Below the pieces are notes generated by a model. The model searched no databases, was not told where the DNA came from, and worked only from the letters and a program-made list of their open reading frames with translations. Made by a program: the position numbers and the translations under genes. Shown here piece by piece: positions 39,170-48,269 of a stretch of DNA of 57,016 bases (position 1 is its first letter; each line of letters begins with the position of its first letter). Origin of the DNA: Enterobacter wuhouensis (lineage in GTDB: Bacteria > Pseudomonadota > Gammaproteobacteria > Enterobacterales > Enterobacteriaceae); contig NZ_SJOO01000017.1 of assembly GCF_004331265.1 (NCBI RefSeq), positions 1 to 57,016 on the forward strand, given 5' to 3'.

Positions 39170-42100
39170 TTACGGAACAACAATCAGCGGGCCGCTGGCC
39201 GCACCCGTCGCACGCCACTGCGGAACGTACATAGACTCCACCATCGGCACGGGCACCTGATAGGTCCCCGGCGTCACGGCGCGCGCCAGATAGACCAGCG
39301 TAACCGGCTGCCCTTCGTTAACCGGCACCGCAGCCACGAAGCGATCGTCGCGGAACTCCATATGCTGAATGTCCGCCTGCTGCATCTGGTTCAGCAGGTT
39401 CTGCACTTCGCTGCCGCTGTCCTGCAGGCTTGCGCTGCTGTTCGCCAGGTTCTGGTTTTCCAGCTCCAGCCCTGCCGGGAGCAGGTCCACCACCAGCGCA
39501 TCCGGCACGTTCTGGCTGGCTTTCACTTCCAGCCACACCAGCACCAGCTCACCGCTCTTCAGGGAAGAGAGTGACCTACTGCTGCCGTCGGTTGCCAGAA
39601 TATGACGCTCAACCTGCAGCACGTTAGAGGCCGGCTGAGGCGCATATTCCGGGTAACCGGTGCTGTCGAGGCGCACCCACAGCGGCGCTGTACCGGTGTT
39701 AGTCACCTGCAGCGCGCCAAGCTGGTCACCGTTGACGTTTTGTACCTGCGATTTATCGCCGCTCAGCGGTTTTTCCGAGAAGCTGGCGGTTGCCTGCCAT
39801 GCACCTGACAAGGTTTGCAGCGAACGTCCGGCAAGGAACAGCGCGTTGCTCTCCTGCGTTGACAGCCAGCGCTGGCTGAACGCTTCTTCAGACAAGGCGT
39901 TAAGCAGCGTGTTTTGCGCATCCGGCAGAAGCTTGTACTCTTCCAGCAGAGAGAGCATCAGCGCGTTATCGCGAAGCTGGCTGCCGTAATCGGCCATCCA
40001 GTTTTTGCTGTCGTTACGCGGCGTTTTGAGAGCCAGATCCAGCGCCTGCTGGCTGCGCGGGGCGTCGCCCATCAGCTTCAGCGCCATGCCCAGCTGCATC
40101 AGCGGCAGGCCAGAGGCCGCCTGACCGTGGCGATCCCAGATTTCACGCAGTGCGCCGAGCGGGGCTTTCTGCTGACGCGCCAGCACCAGCGAGGCATAGG
40201 CCTGTACGGCGAACTTGCTGGCCTGGGTGTCGTCGCTGTAGCGGATGGACATCATGCCGGGGTCCTGCAGATAGCGCAGAAGACGACTATTGGCATTGTT
40301 CACCGCGTCGGCCGGAACGCTGTAGCCCTGCTCACCGGCGCGGACCAGGAAGTCAGTCACGTAGGCGGTCAGCCAGTACTCTTCCGGACCATTTTTATCC
40401 CACAGGGCAAAACCGCCGTCGTCACGCTGCATTTGCAGCAGACGGGAAATACCGATATCAATCGCCGCGCGGCGTTTATCGTCCGTGTCGCCCTTGATGC
40501 CCAGCGCCGTCAGCTGCGCGGCGTTGGTATAGAGCGACGGGAAGAGGCCGCTGGTGGTTTGCTCCAGGCAGCCATACGGATACGCCTGCAGCTCTCGGAT
40601 ATAGCGCGCCAGGTTCAACGGCGGTTTGCCGCTCAGAAGCAGCTGCCCCTGCAGCGTGGCAGGCGAGAAGCCGGTGATGTGCTGTACCGGCGCGGTCCAG
40701 GACTCCCCCGGGTTCAGCATGGCGCCGGTATTGACCGTTTGTGCCGGGAATGCCGGACGCACGCCAATCTTCCAGCTCTTCTGCTGCGGAGCAAACGTCT
40801 CGCCTGGCAGCTGCAGGCCCGTTACCTGCGCGGATATTTCACCGTCACCGTAGCCCTCCAGCGCACGCACAGGAATAAACATCGTGCTGCGCGCGCCCGG
40901 CGGTAGCTGAACGGGCTGCGGCTGAGCGCCTTCCAGAGACAGCTTGCCGGATGCGGTCAGAGCCACGTTAAGCGTTTGCGGCTGGCCGGTCAGGTTAGTC
41001 AGGTCCAGCGTCAGTCGAGAGGTATCGCCACTTGCCAGGAAGCGCGGCGTGTTGAGCTCGGCGATGACCGGCGCGGCCACAATCACCTTATTCTCGCTGC
41101 TGCCAAAATCATCCTCCGTCCACGCCTGCGCCATCAGGCGCAGCTCGCCGTTGAAGTCGCCAATCGGCAGCGTGATGGTGCCTTCACCGTTGGCATCCAG
41201 CTCCACCGGCTGCGCCTGCTGGGCAATAATGGTGACATGGTTCACCGGCGGCTTACCGCCACGATTAAGTTCATCACCGTCGCCACCAAAGCGCAGCGCG
41301 GCCATTCGTCCCTGCCCTTCGATTACCTGGCCGTAAATATCATAGATGTCCGCGCCGTAGCGCTTCTGGCCGAAAAAGGCCTGCCACGGATCGGGCGTAA
41401 CGTAATCGGTTATGTTCAGCACGCCGCTATCGACAGCCGAGAGCAGCACGTTCACCTTCTGCGGCACCGCGCCTTCCTTCACGCTGGCTTTTACCTTCAC
41501 GGACAGCGTCTGATTAGGACGCATTTTCTGTGGCGTTTCCAGCGCGATGTTCAGACGGCGATTTTCATCGCCCATCGGCAGGTGCAACAGCCCGACCGCA
41601 CGTTTCGGCGTGGCGGATTTGGATTTGTCGCCAGGTCGAACCACCAGCGTGCTGAGGTAAAGATCGTGGCGTTTCCAGGCTTTATCCACCGGAATGGAGA
41701 GATCCAGACCGTTTGCCGGTACGTCGATCTCTTTCCACCACAGCGGCCCTTCGCTGGATTCGATCATCGCATAGCCTTTACCCACCGCCGGGGCAGCGAT
41801 ATGCAGCTGAATGGTATCGCCCGGCTGGTACGACGGTTTATCGATTTTAAGCGTTACGCGGTCAGGGCGCGCCGCGCCGGTGCCGTCGCTGTTATCCTGC
41901 CAGCTGTAGCCGGCCCAGAAACGCACGCTGCTGACTATCTCATCAGGCGCTTTAACTTCCAGACGGTATGAGCCCCACTCCACCGGGAAGGTCACTTTGC
42001 CGGTTTCATCTGCCTTGAGGGTCAGTTCCTGTTCGCCTTCAACCAGATCTTTTTGGTCAAACTGAGACTGCCAGCCGTCGCTCTCGGACCAGTTCCAGAA

Positions 42101-44122
42101 GTAGTCGCGGCGCTCGCGGATCAGGCGAACCTGTAACCCGGATACTGCTTTTTTCGCCCCGCTGGCGTCGGCATAGACGATGTCAAAGCTGGCGTTGCCG
42201 TTTTCATCCACTATCGGCTGATTGACGGTGGTATCAGTGCGGTAGTCGTACACGGCCTTGCTGGCAAACTGCGGGCGAATACCCGGCAGCTCAGCCGCCG
42301 GCCAGATTGCCTGCTCGGCGCGACGCGTTACCGGACGGCCGCCGGACTCCAGCAGGCTGGCCTGCAGGATCAGCTGCAGCGGAGAGTGCACCTCTTTCCA
42401 CTGGCTTTCGGTGGTGACCTGCCCGCGCCCCCGATCGTCCAGGGTAAGCTGCACTTCATCCAGGCTGCGGCTCAGGTTCTCTTCGGCGATATCACCAAAC
42501 TGGAAGCCCGGCAGCGCGGTGACCGCCTCACGCAGCGGACGCAGGAACAGCTGGCCCTGCAGAGAATTGCCGTTCGCCGGTGCGCCATACAGGTAATACC
42601 CCACCACGTTAAAATCGACATTATCCTGCGGCGACACCGGCGCTTTTTGCCCGGTCAGATTGAGCGCCATGCGCTCAGGCATAAAATCTTCGACGTGGAA
42701 GTCCCAGAGCCGCTGCAGGTTGTCGCCGGTATTGGCGCGGATATGCCACATGCCGGTCTGGGCACCGCTATCGAGCGGATAGTTAAAGCGATAGAGACCG
42801 TTTTCGGGCTGAACCACAATGGTACGCGCCACCTGCCCGTCCGGGCGCAGCACGTCGAGTTTCACCGGCTGGGCGGGCAGCGGTTTTCCGTCGCTGTCGC
42901 GCAGCAGGCCGTTGAGGATCACCGTTTCCCCCGGACGATAGAGATCGCGCGGGCCAAACATGAAGAACTGCTTGCTGTAGCCAGGGCTGCCGGCGATGTC
43001 GAACTCCGCCAGGTCAAGTGCAGGCAGCTTGAGATCGAGCAGCGTGGTCTGGCCGTCTTTACTGGCGAGGATCAGCGCCGCCTCTTTGTCGGTCTCAAGC
43101 TTTGCGTGGCCGTCCGCATCGCTGTTCGCCTCGGCAAGCGTCTGCCCTTTGTCATTCAGCAGCGTCACGGTCACGCCGGTTTGCGCCGCACCGTTCTCCA
43201 GGCTCTGGGTGAAGATGTCCAGACGGTTATGATAGCGGTGAGCCGACAAGCCGATATCGCTCAGGGTAAAGAGCGTTGCCGCGTTGCTGTAGTTGTAGTG
43301 TCCGGCCTGATTCATCACCGCGATATAAACGCCAGACTGCTGGAGCGGTTTGATATCCTTCAGGGGCAACAGCAATTTTTCACGCGTGTTGCGCGAAGGG
43401 TTGAGGTCGAAACGGCCGGTATAGACCAGTTCCGCCATCTTTAGCAGGTTGTCGGACTCCCAGTTGGTCAGTGAGTTACGGTATTCCCACTGGCTGACAA
43501 ACGAGGCCAGCGACTCCGGCTTCACGCGGTAGAAGTTCACGTCTACGTTGTTGACGTTGAGCGCCATCACCGGAAGACCTTCCACCACTTTGCCCGGCAG
43601 CAGCGAGCCCCGGCTGGCGAAACCGACCGTCGGTTCAACATCCCGGGTGGTCAGGGCTTTTTCGTAATCGATGCCGAAGGTCGCTTTGTTCAACGCTATC
43701 AGGCCACGATCGACGGTGACGACCAGATTGCGGTTTGGCTCCAGATGGCGCAGGCGAAGCTCTTTGAGGTTGGGCGCAAGTTCCCATGCCCCGTCAACTT
43801 TGCCGCTTTTCTTATCCACCACGTGAACCGACTTTGCGAAATCCTGCTCGGGATCCAGCGGGACAGAAAACGTGAGCACCAGCGTGGCGGCGCCATCAAG
43901 TTGCACCTCAGAAGCATCCAGCAACGTCAGCTCTTTGCCCTGGCTCTGGGCGGCCAGTTTAGCCAGTTTTTCTGCGTCGGGTTTTACCGGCGTTTTCTGT
44001 TCTGGTGCAGTTGAAGCCGCGGGAGCCGCAGCCTGAGGCTTATCGTCGCTGTTATCACAGCCGGCAAGCGTAAACGTGGTAAGTAGCGCGAGAGAGATCG
44101 CGGCTAAGCGAAACGGTTTCAT
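39170..44122 (-). CDS. yfhM: Alpha-2-macroglobulin-like lipoprotein YfhM
   Basis: A bacterial alpha-2-macroglobulin, a periplasmic protease trap anchored as a lipoprotein. The 1650-residue protein has a lipobox in TFTLAGC (Cys22), a series of macroglobulin domains with repeated WHIRANTGDN-like strands, and the thioester motif CLEQ in YPYGCLEQTTSGLF, which traps proteases covalently. The C-terminus resembles the E. coli end (PVPMVESMYVPQWRATG). It is co-transcribed with pbpC; the pairing is thought to protect or repair the envelope after protease or host attack. Confidence 0.97.
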   Translation of the reverse strand: MKPFRLAAISLALLTTFTLAGCDNSDDKPQAAAPAASTAPEQKTPVKPDAEKLAKLAAQSQGKELTLLDASEVQLDGAATLVLTFSVPLDPEQDFAKSVHVVDKKSGKVDGAWELAPNLKELRLRHLEPNRNLVVTVDRGLIALNKATFGIDYEKALTTRDVEPTVGFASRGSLLPGKVVEGLPVMALNVNNVDVNFYRVKPESLASFVSQWEYRNSLTNWESDNLLKMAELVYTGRFDLNPSRNTREKLLLPLKDIKPLQQSGVYIAVMNQAGHYNYSNAATLFTLSDIGLSAHRYHNRLDIFTQSLENGAAQTGVTVTLLNDKGQTLAEANSDADGHAKLETDKEAALILASKDGQTTLLDLKLPALDLAEFDIAGSPGYSKQFFMFGPRDLYRPGETVILNGLLRDSDGKPLPAQPVKLDVLRPDGQVARTIVVQPENGLYRFNYPLDSGAQTGMWHIRANTGDNLQRLWDFHVEDFMPERMALNLTGQKAPVSPQDNVDFNVVGYYLYGAPANGNSLQGQLFLRPLREAVTALPGFQFGDIAEENLSRSLDEVQLTLDDRGRGQVTTESQWKEVHSPLQLILQASLLESGGRPVTRRAEQAIWPAAELPGIRPQFASKAVYDYRTDTTVNQPIVDENGNASFDIVYADASGAKKAVSGLQVRLIRERRDYFWNWSESDGWQSQFDQKDLVEGEQELTLKADETGKVTFPVEWGSYRLEVKAPDEIVSSVRFWAGYSWQDNSDGTGAARPDRVTLKIDKPSYQPGDTIQLHIAAPAVGKGYAMIESSEGPLWWKEIDVPANGLDLSIPVDKAWKRHDLYLSTLVVRPGDKSKSATPKRAVGLLHLPMGDENRRLNIALETPQKMRPNQTLSVKVKASVKEGAVPQKVNVLLSAVDSGVLNITDYVTPDPWQAFFGQKRYGADIYDIYGQVIEGQGRMAALRFGGDGDELNRGGKPPVNHVTIIAQQAQPVELDANGEGTITLPIGDFNGELRLMAQAWTEDDFGSSENKVIVAAPVIAELNTPRFLASGDTSRLTLDLTNLTGQPQTLNVALTASGKLSLEGAQPQPVQLPPGARSTMFIPVRALEGYGDGEISAQVTGLQLPGETFAPQQKSWKIGVRPAFPAQTVNTGAMLNPGESWTAPVQHITGFSPATLQGQLLLSGKPPLNLARYIRELQAYPYGCLEQTTSGLFPSLYTNAAQLTALGIKGDTDDKRRAAIDIGISRLLQMQRDDGGFALWDKNGPEEYWLTAYVTDFLVRAGEQGYSVPADAVNNANSRLLRYLQDPGMMSIRYSDDTQASKFAVQAYASLVLARQQKAPLGALREIWDRHGQAASGLPLMQLGMALKLMGDAPRSQQALDLALKTPRNDSKNWMADYGSQLRDNALMLSLLEEYKLLPDAQNTLLNALSEEAFSQRWLSTQESNALFLAGRSLQTLSGAWQATASFSEKPLSGDKSQVQNVNGDQLGALQVTNTGTAPLWVRLDSTGYPEYAPQPASNVLQVERHILATDGSSRSLSSLKSGELVLVWLEVKASQNVPDALVVDLLPAGLELENQNLANSSASLQDSGSEVQNLLNQMQQADIQHMEFRDDRFVAAVPVNEGQPVTLVYLARAVTPGTYQVPVPMVESMYVPQWRATGAASGPLIVVP

Positions 44123-44253
44123 CCTTTGTCCCTGGCCCGTGGAGCCTGTTGGTCGTCGTCCGGATAAGTATTATCCGCAAGTTTCATTAATTCAAAAAGT
44201 CCAATTTTAGATTCTGGAAGAGGCCTCGCAGGCGTGTGCAACAGGCCCGTCCC

Positions 44254-44273
44254 GTGTTGCAACACCGATCACA
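44254..44273. promoter_or_regulatory. Palindrome and CRP-like site upstream of the alpha-glucoside PTS gene
   Basis: GTGTTGCAACAC (44254-44265) is a perfect 12-bp palindrome with a partial copy GTGTGCAACAG 20 bp to the left, a candidate operator for the RpiR-family regulator of the cassette. Overlapping it, TGCAACACCGATCACA (44258-44273) has one perfect and one poor CRP half-site. The rest of the 286-bp yfhM-PTS gap has no open frame. Confidence 0.45.
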
Positions 44274-44408
44274 GCGCAGAACGTTACATGTTACCTTTCA
44301 CGTCATTTGTTTTTAAAACAAGAAGATAGCTGGATAGAAACGCCTGCAGCCTGCTAATTTTAAGCCTGAGACGCACCCCGAGTGCGCGGTTCACAAAGAG
44401 AGAAAGCC

Positions 44409-45953
44409 ATGAAACGAGCCGTGAACGCCCTACAAAATTTCGGAAAATCATTGTACGGACCGGTACTTATCTTACCGATCGTCGGTCTGTTTATCGCCTT
44501 TGGTAACGTGCTGGGTAACGGCAATCTGGCCGAGTATCTGCCGTTTCTTGGGCATCCTTTCATTCAAAATATCGGCCAGCTGATTGCGAAATCTGCCGTG
44601 TCGGTGCTGGTTAACCTGGCGCTGGTGTTTGCCGTCGGCATTCCGATTGGCCTGGCCACGCGGGATAAAGGCTACGCGGCGCTGATCGGTCTGGTGACCT
44701 TCGTGGTGTTTATCAACGCCATGAACGTCACGCTGCAGCTGCAGGGCGCGCTGGCGCCTGCAGACCAGATGAAGGCGGCCGGGCAAAGCATGGTGCTGGG
44801 CGTGCAGGCGCTGGAGATGGGCGTGTTCGCCGGGATACTGACCGGGGCGCTCTCAGGATACCTGTACAACAAATACTCCGGCGTACAGTTTAACGGCGCA
44901 ATGGCGATTTATTCCGGCCACTGCTTTGTCGCCATCGTCATGCTCCCCGTCTCCATGCTGCTCGGCGTGGTGATGAGCGAGCTCTGGCCATTCGCGCAGC
45001 ACGGCATCAGTACCTTAGCGCTGGCGATAAAAGGTTCCGGACCCTTTGGCGTGGCGATCTACGGTTTCCTTGAGCGCATTCTGGTGCCAACCGGCCTGCA
45101 CCATCTGGTCTATACCCCGTTCCTCTATACCGAACTGGGCGGCACGCAGGAGGTATGCGGCACGACCTATCAGGGCGCGCGCAATATCTACTTCGCCGAG
45201 ATGGCCTGCCCGGACGTGAAGCAGCTCAGCAGCACCGTGGTGTGGGACGCGCGCGGCATCAGCAAGATGTTCGGCCTGCCTGCGGCGGCGCTGGCGATGT
45301 ACATGACCGCGAAGCCGGAGCGTAAAGCCATTGCCAAAGCGATTCTGATCCCGGCGGCGCTGACCTCGCTGCTGGTCGGCGTGACCGAGCCGATTGAGTT
45401 CTCGTTCCTGTTCGTCGCCCCGCTGCTGTTCGTGGTGCACGCGGTGCTGACCGGCATCGGCATGATGCTGTTCTCGCTGCTGGGCGTGCACGCCATCGGC
45501 GCTAACGGGATTATCGACTTCATCCTCTACAACCTGCCGCTCGGCACGGAGAAGTCCAACTGGCCGATGTACATCGTGGTCGGGCTGATCATGTTCGCCC
45601 TCTACTTCGTGGTGTTCCGCTTCCTGATCCTGCGCTTCAACATGAAGACGCCGGGCCGTGAGGATGACGATAAAGAGACGCGCCTCTACAGCAAGCAGGA
45701 GTACCAGGCCAAAGGCAATAACGATGGTCTTGGCGAGTCTATCGTGGCCGGGCTGGGCGGCCGGGAAAACATTGAAGTGGTGGATAACTGCTACACCCGC
45801 CTGCGCGTCACGGTGAAGGACGTCGCCATTATCGACGAGCCGCGCCTCAAAGCGACCGGCGCGAAAGGGATTATCAAACAAGGTAACAACGTTCAGGTGG
45901 TCTACGGGCTGCACGTCAAAAAAATGCGAGAAGCCGTTGAGACGTTTCTCTGA
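44409..45953 (+). CDS. PTS alpha-glucoside-type permease, EIICB
   Basis: Transports and phosphorylates a sugar, probably an alpha-glucoside. Of 514 residues, the EIIC domain (about 1-420) has about ten hydrophobic segments of the glucose/glucoside superfamily (FGNVLGNGNLAEYLPFLG, GVTEPIEFSFLF). The EIIB domain has the phosphoryl-accepting Cys461 in VVDNCYTRLRVTV. No EIIA domain is present, so it would need EIIA-Glc (Crr). The start ATG 44409 is chosen over an upstream in-frame ATG because it has an AGAGAGAAAG ribosome-binding site. It is divergent from yfhM and 12 bp upstream of the GH4 gene. It resembles AglA/GlvC-type permeases. Confidence 0.92.
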   Translation: MKRAVNALQNFGKSLYGPVLILPIVGLFIAFGNVLGNGNLAEYLPFLGHPFIQNIGQLIAKSAVSVLVNLALVFAVGIPIGLATRDKGYAALIGLVTFVVFINAMNVTLQLQGALAPADQMKAAGQSMVLGVQALEMGVFAGILTGALSGYLYNKYSGVQFNGAMAIYSGHCFVAIVMLPVSMLLGVVMSELWPFAQHGISTLALAIKGSGPFGVAIYGFLERILVPTGLHHLVYTPFLYTELGGTQEVCGTTYQGARNIYFAEMACPDVKQLSSTVVWDARGISKMFGLPAAALAMYMTAKPERKAIAKAILIPAALTSLLVGVTEPIEFSFLFVAPLLFVVHAVLTGIGMMLFSLLGVHAIGANGIIDFILYNLPLGTEKSNWPMYIVVGLIMFALYFVVFRFLILRFNMKTPGREDDDKETRLYSKQEYQAKGNNDGLGESIVAGLGGRENIEVVDNCYTRLRVTVKDVAIIDEPRLKATGAKGIIKQGNNVQVVYGLHVKKMREAVETFL

Positions 45954-45965
45954 AAGGAGCTAAAG

Positions 45966-47333
45966 ATGTTTACACCCCCATTCATTCTGTCGATCGCCGG
46001 CGGCGGTAGCACCTACACGCCGGGTATTGTAAAAAGCCTGATGGTGCGCCTGCAGGATTTCCCGCTGGCCGAAATCCGCCTGTATGACATCGACGAGGCG
46101 CGTCAGAACACCATTGCGCCCGTTGTCGAGAAGGTCATTCGCGACCACAGCCAGAGCATTAAATTTACCGTGACCGGCGACCCGGAAGTGGCCTTCAGCG
46201 GCGCGCATTTCGTCTTCGCCCAGATGCGCGTTGGTCAGTACAAGATGCGCGAGCAGGACGAGAAGATCCCGCTGCGTCACGGCGTGGTCGGCCAGGAAAC
46301 CTGCGGCCCAGGCGGGCTGGCGTACGGCCTGCGCACGATCCTGCCGATGGTGGAGCTTATCGATCTGGTGGATCGCTACGCGCATGAAAAAGCCTGGATC
46401 GTCAACTACTCCAACCCGGCGGCGATCGTCGCGGAGGGTGTGCGCCGCCTGCGGCCAAATGCGCGGGTGCTGAACATCTGCGATATGCCGGTGGCCGCAA
46501 TGCGCAATATGGGCGCTATTCTGGGCGTCGATCGCCGTAAGCTGGAGGTGGACTACTTTGGCCTGAACCACTTCGGCTGGTTTACCCGCGTACTGGTGGA
46601 CGGCGAAGACAAGCTGCCCGAGCTGCGTAAGCATATCGCGAAGTTTGGCCTGCTGACGGAGGACGCCGCCAAAACCGACCCGCAGCACTCGGATCCGTCA
46701 TGGGTGAAAACCTGGCGCAACATCAAGCCGATTATGGATAACTTCCCGGAGTATTTGCCGAACCCGTATCTGCAGTATTACCTGATGCCGAACCAGATTG
46801 TGGAGCATCAGAACCCAGACTATACCCGCGCCAACGAAGTGATGAACGGGCGTGAGAAAAAGCTGTTCGCCGCTGCCGAGGAATATAAGCGCACCGGAAT
46901 ATTGCCGGATGCCTTCCACGTTGGCGTGCACGGCGAATTTATCGTCGACGTGGCCTGCTCGCTGGCGTTCAACCAGCGCCAGCGCCATCTGGTCATGGTG
47001 GAGAACCGCGGGGCAATTACCAATCTGCCGTACGATGCGGTGGTGGAAGTGCCCGCGTATATCACCTCCGAAGGGCCGGAACCCATCCGCGTGGGGCAGG
47101 TGCCGCTGTTCCACCAGACGCTGCTACAACAGCAGCTGGCGTCTGAACAGCTGCTGGTAGAGGCGACCATCGAAGGCAGCTATGAGAAAGCGCTGCAGGC
47201 ATTCACCCTCAACCGCACCGTGCCGACCATGGAACACGCGAAGGCGATTCTGGATGAGATGATTGAAGCCAACCGCGACTATTGGCCTGCGCTGCAAAAA
47301 GCCTGGCAGGACGGCGAAGCGGTGAAAAAATAA
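45966..47333 (+). CDS. 6-phospho-alpha-glucosidase, GH4 family
   Basis: NAD- and Mn-dependent glycosidase hydrolysing the phosphorylated alpha-glucoside delivered by the PTS. The 455-residue protein has the NAD-binding ILSIAGGGSTYTPG, GQETCGPGG, the metal-binding ICDMP and GLNHFGW. CDMP is the signature of GH4 phospho-alpha-glucosidases, whereas phospho-beta-glucosidases have CN(V/I)P, so alpha specificity is supported. AGGAG lies upstream. It diverges from E. coli GlvA and Klebsiella AglB, so I give no symbol. An intrinsic terminator follows it. Confidence 0.92.
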   Translation: MFTPPFILSIAGGGSTYTPGIVKSLMVRLQDFPLAEIRLYDIDEARQNTIAPVVEKVIRDHSQSIKFTVTGDPEVAFSGAHFVFAQMRVGQYKMREQDEKIPLRHGVVGQETCGPGGLAYGLRTILPMVELIDLVDRYAHEKAWIVNYSNPAAIVAEGVRRLRPNARVLNICDMPVAAMRNMGAILGVDRRKLEVDYFGLNHFGWFTRVLVDGEDKLPELRKHIAKFGLLTEDAAKTDPQHSDPSWVKTWRNIKPIMDNFPEYLPNPYLQYYLMPNQIVEHQNPDYTRANEVMNGREKKLFAAAEEYKRTGILPDAFHVGVHGEFIVDVACSLAFNQRQRHLVMVENRGAITNLPYDAVVEVPAYITSEGPEPIRVGQVPLFHQTLLQQQLASEQLLVEATIEGSYEKALQAFTLNRTVPTMEHAKAILDEMIEANRDYWPALQKAWQDGEAVKK

Positions 47334-47363
47334 GGGGTTGCTCGCGAGTTGAACGCGGTTTGC

Positions 47364-47400
47364 TTGTCGGTGTCAGAAAAAACACCGACAATCCTTTTTT
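47364..47400 (+). terminator. Intrinsic terminator between the GH4 gene and sseA
   Basis: A 10-bp perfect stem TTGTCGGTGT/ACACCGACAA (47364-47373 with 47382-47391), loop of 8, followed by TCCTTTTTT. It is 30 bp after the GH4 stop and only about 24 bp before the sseA ATG. Confidence 0.88.
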
Positions 47401-47423
47401 ACGGAAAAGAACGGAGGCAACCC

Positions 47424-48269
47424 ATGTCCACCTCATATTTTGTCGCCGCCGACTGGCTGATTGAGCACGGCGACGACCCGGAAGTTCAGATTATTGACGC
47501 GCGCATGGCCCCGCCGGGGCAAGAGCATCGCGACGTTCCCGGTGAATACCGCGCAGGGCACCTGCCTGGCGCGGTATTTTTTGATATTGAAGCCCTCTCC
47601 GATCGTACCTCTCCCCTACCGCACATGCTGCCGCGCCCGGAAGCGTTTTCCGTGGCGATGCGCGAGCTTGGCGTCAGCAAGGACAAACACCTTGTTGTTT
47701 ACGATGAAGGTAACCTCTTCTCCGCGCCGCGCGCCTGGTGGATGCTCAAAAACTTCGGCGTGGAAAAAGTCTCGATTCTGGCGGGCGGGCTTGCAGGCTG
47801 GAAGCGCGACGAGCTGCCGCTCCAGCAGGGCGACGTGACGCTGCCGGAAGGCGAGTTCGATGCCACCTTTGACGCTAATATCGTTAAGCGTCTGACCGAC
47901 GTGCTGGTGGTCAGCCACGAAAAAACCGCGCAAATCGTCGATGCGCGTCCTGCGCCACGCTTTAATGCCGAAGCGGACGAGCCGCGTCCGGGGCTGAAGC
48001 GCGGACATATCCCGGGCGCGCTGAACGTGCCGTGGGGCGATCTGGTGTTTGAAGGCGAGCTGAAAACCACCGACGAGCTGCGCGTTATTTTCGATCGTGC
48101 GGGCGTGGATTTGCATCGTCCGATCGTTGCCAGCTGCGGCTCAGGCGTGACGGCCTGCGTGGTGATCCTGGCGCTCGCCACGCTCGGCGCGAACGACGTC
48201 ACGCTCTACGACGGCGCATGGAGCGAATGGGGCGCGCGTGACGATCTGCCGGTTGAACCGGCTAAATAA
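47424..48269 (+). CDS. sseA: 3-mercaptopyruvate sulfurtransferase SseA
   Basis: Two-domain rhodanese-like enzyme that transfers sulfur from mercaptopyruvate to a thiophilic acceptor. ATG at 47424 gives 281 residues, matching E. coli, with a GGAGG ribosome-binding site. The N-terminal inactive domain includes IIDARMAPPGQEHRD; the active Cys238 lies in SCGSGVTACV, the CG(S/T)GVT loop typical of mercaptopyruvate sulfurtransferases. Its C-terminus SEWGARDDLPVEP is near-identical to E. coli. It sits between the sugar cassette and the RpiR regulator, overlapping the latter by one base. Confidence 0.97.
   Translation: MSTSYFVAADWLIEHGDDPEVQIIDARMAPPGQEHRDVPGEYRAGHLPGAVFFDIEALSDRTSPLPHMLPRPEAFSVAMRELGVSKDKHLVVYDEGNLFSAPRAWWMLKNFGVEKVSILAGGLAGWKRDELPLQQGDVTLPEGEFDATFDANIVKRLTDVLVVSHEKTAQIVDARPAPRFNAEADEPRPGLKRGHIPGALNVPWGDLVFEGELKTTDELRVIFDRAGVDLHRPIVASCGSGVTACVVILALATLGANDVTLYDGAWSEWGARDDLPVEPAK

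Noticed and set aside
44284..44318. Possible promoter hexamers before the PTS gene
   Set aside because: TTACCT/TTAAAA with a 16-bp spacer is too weak and several alternatives score similarly; only the palindrome and CRP-like site are reported.
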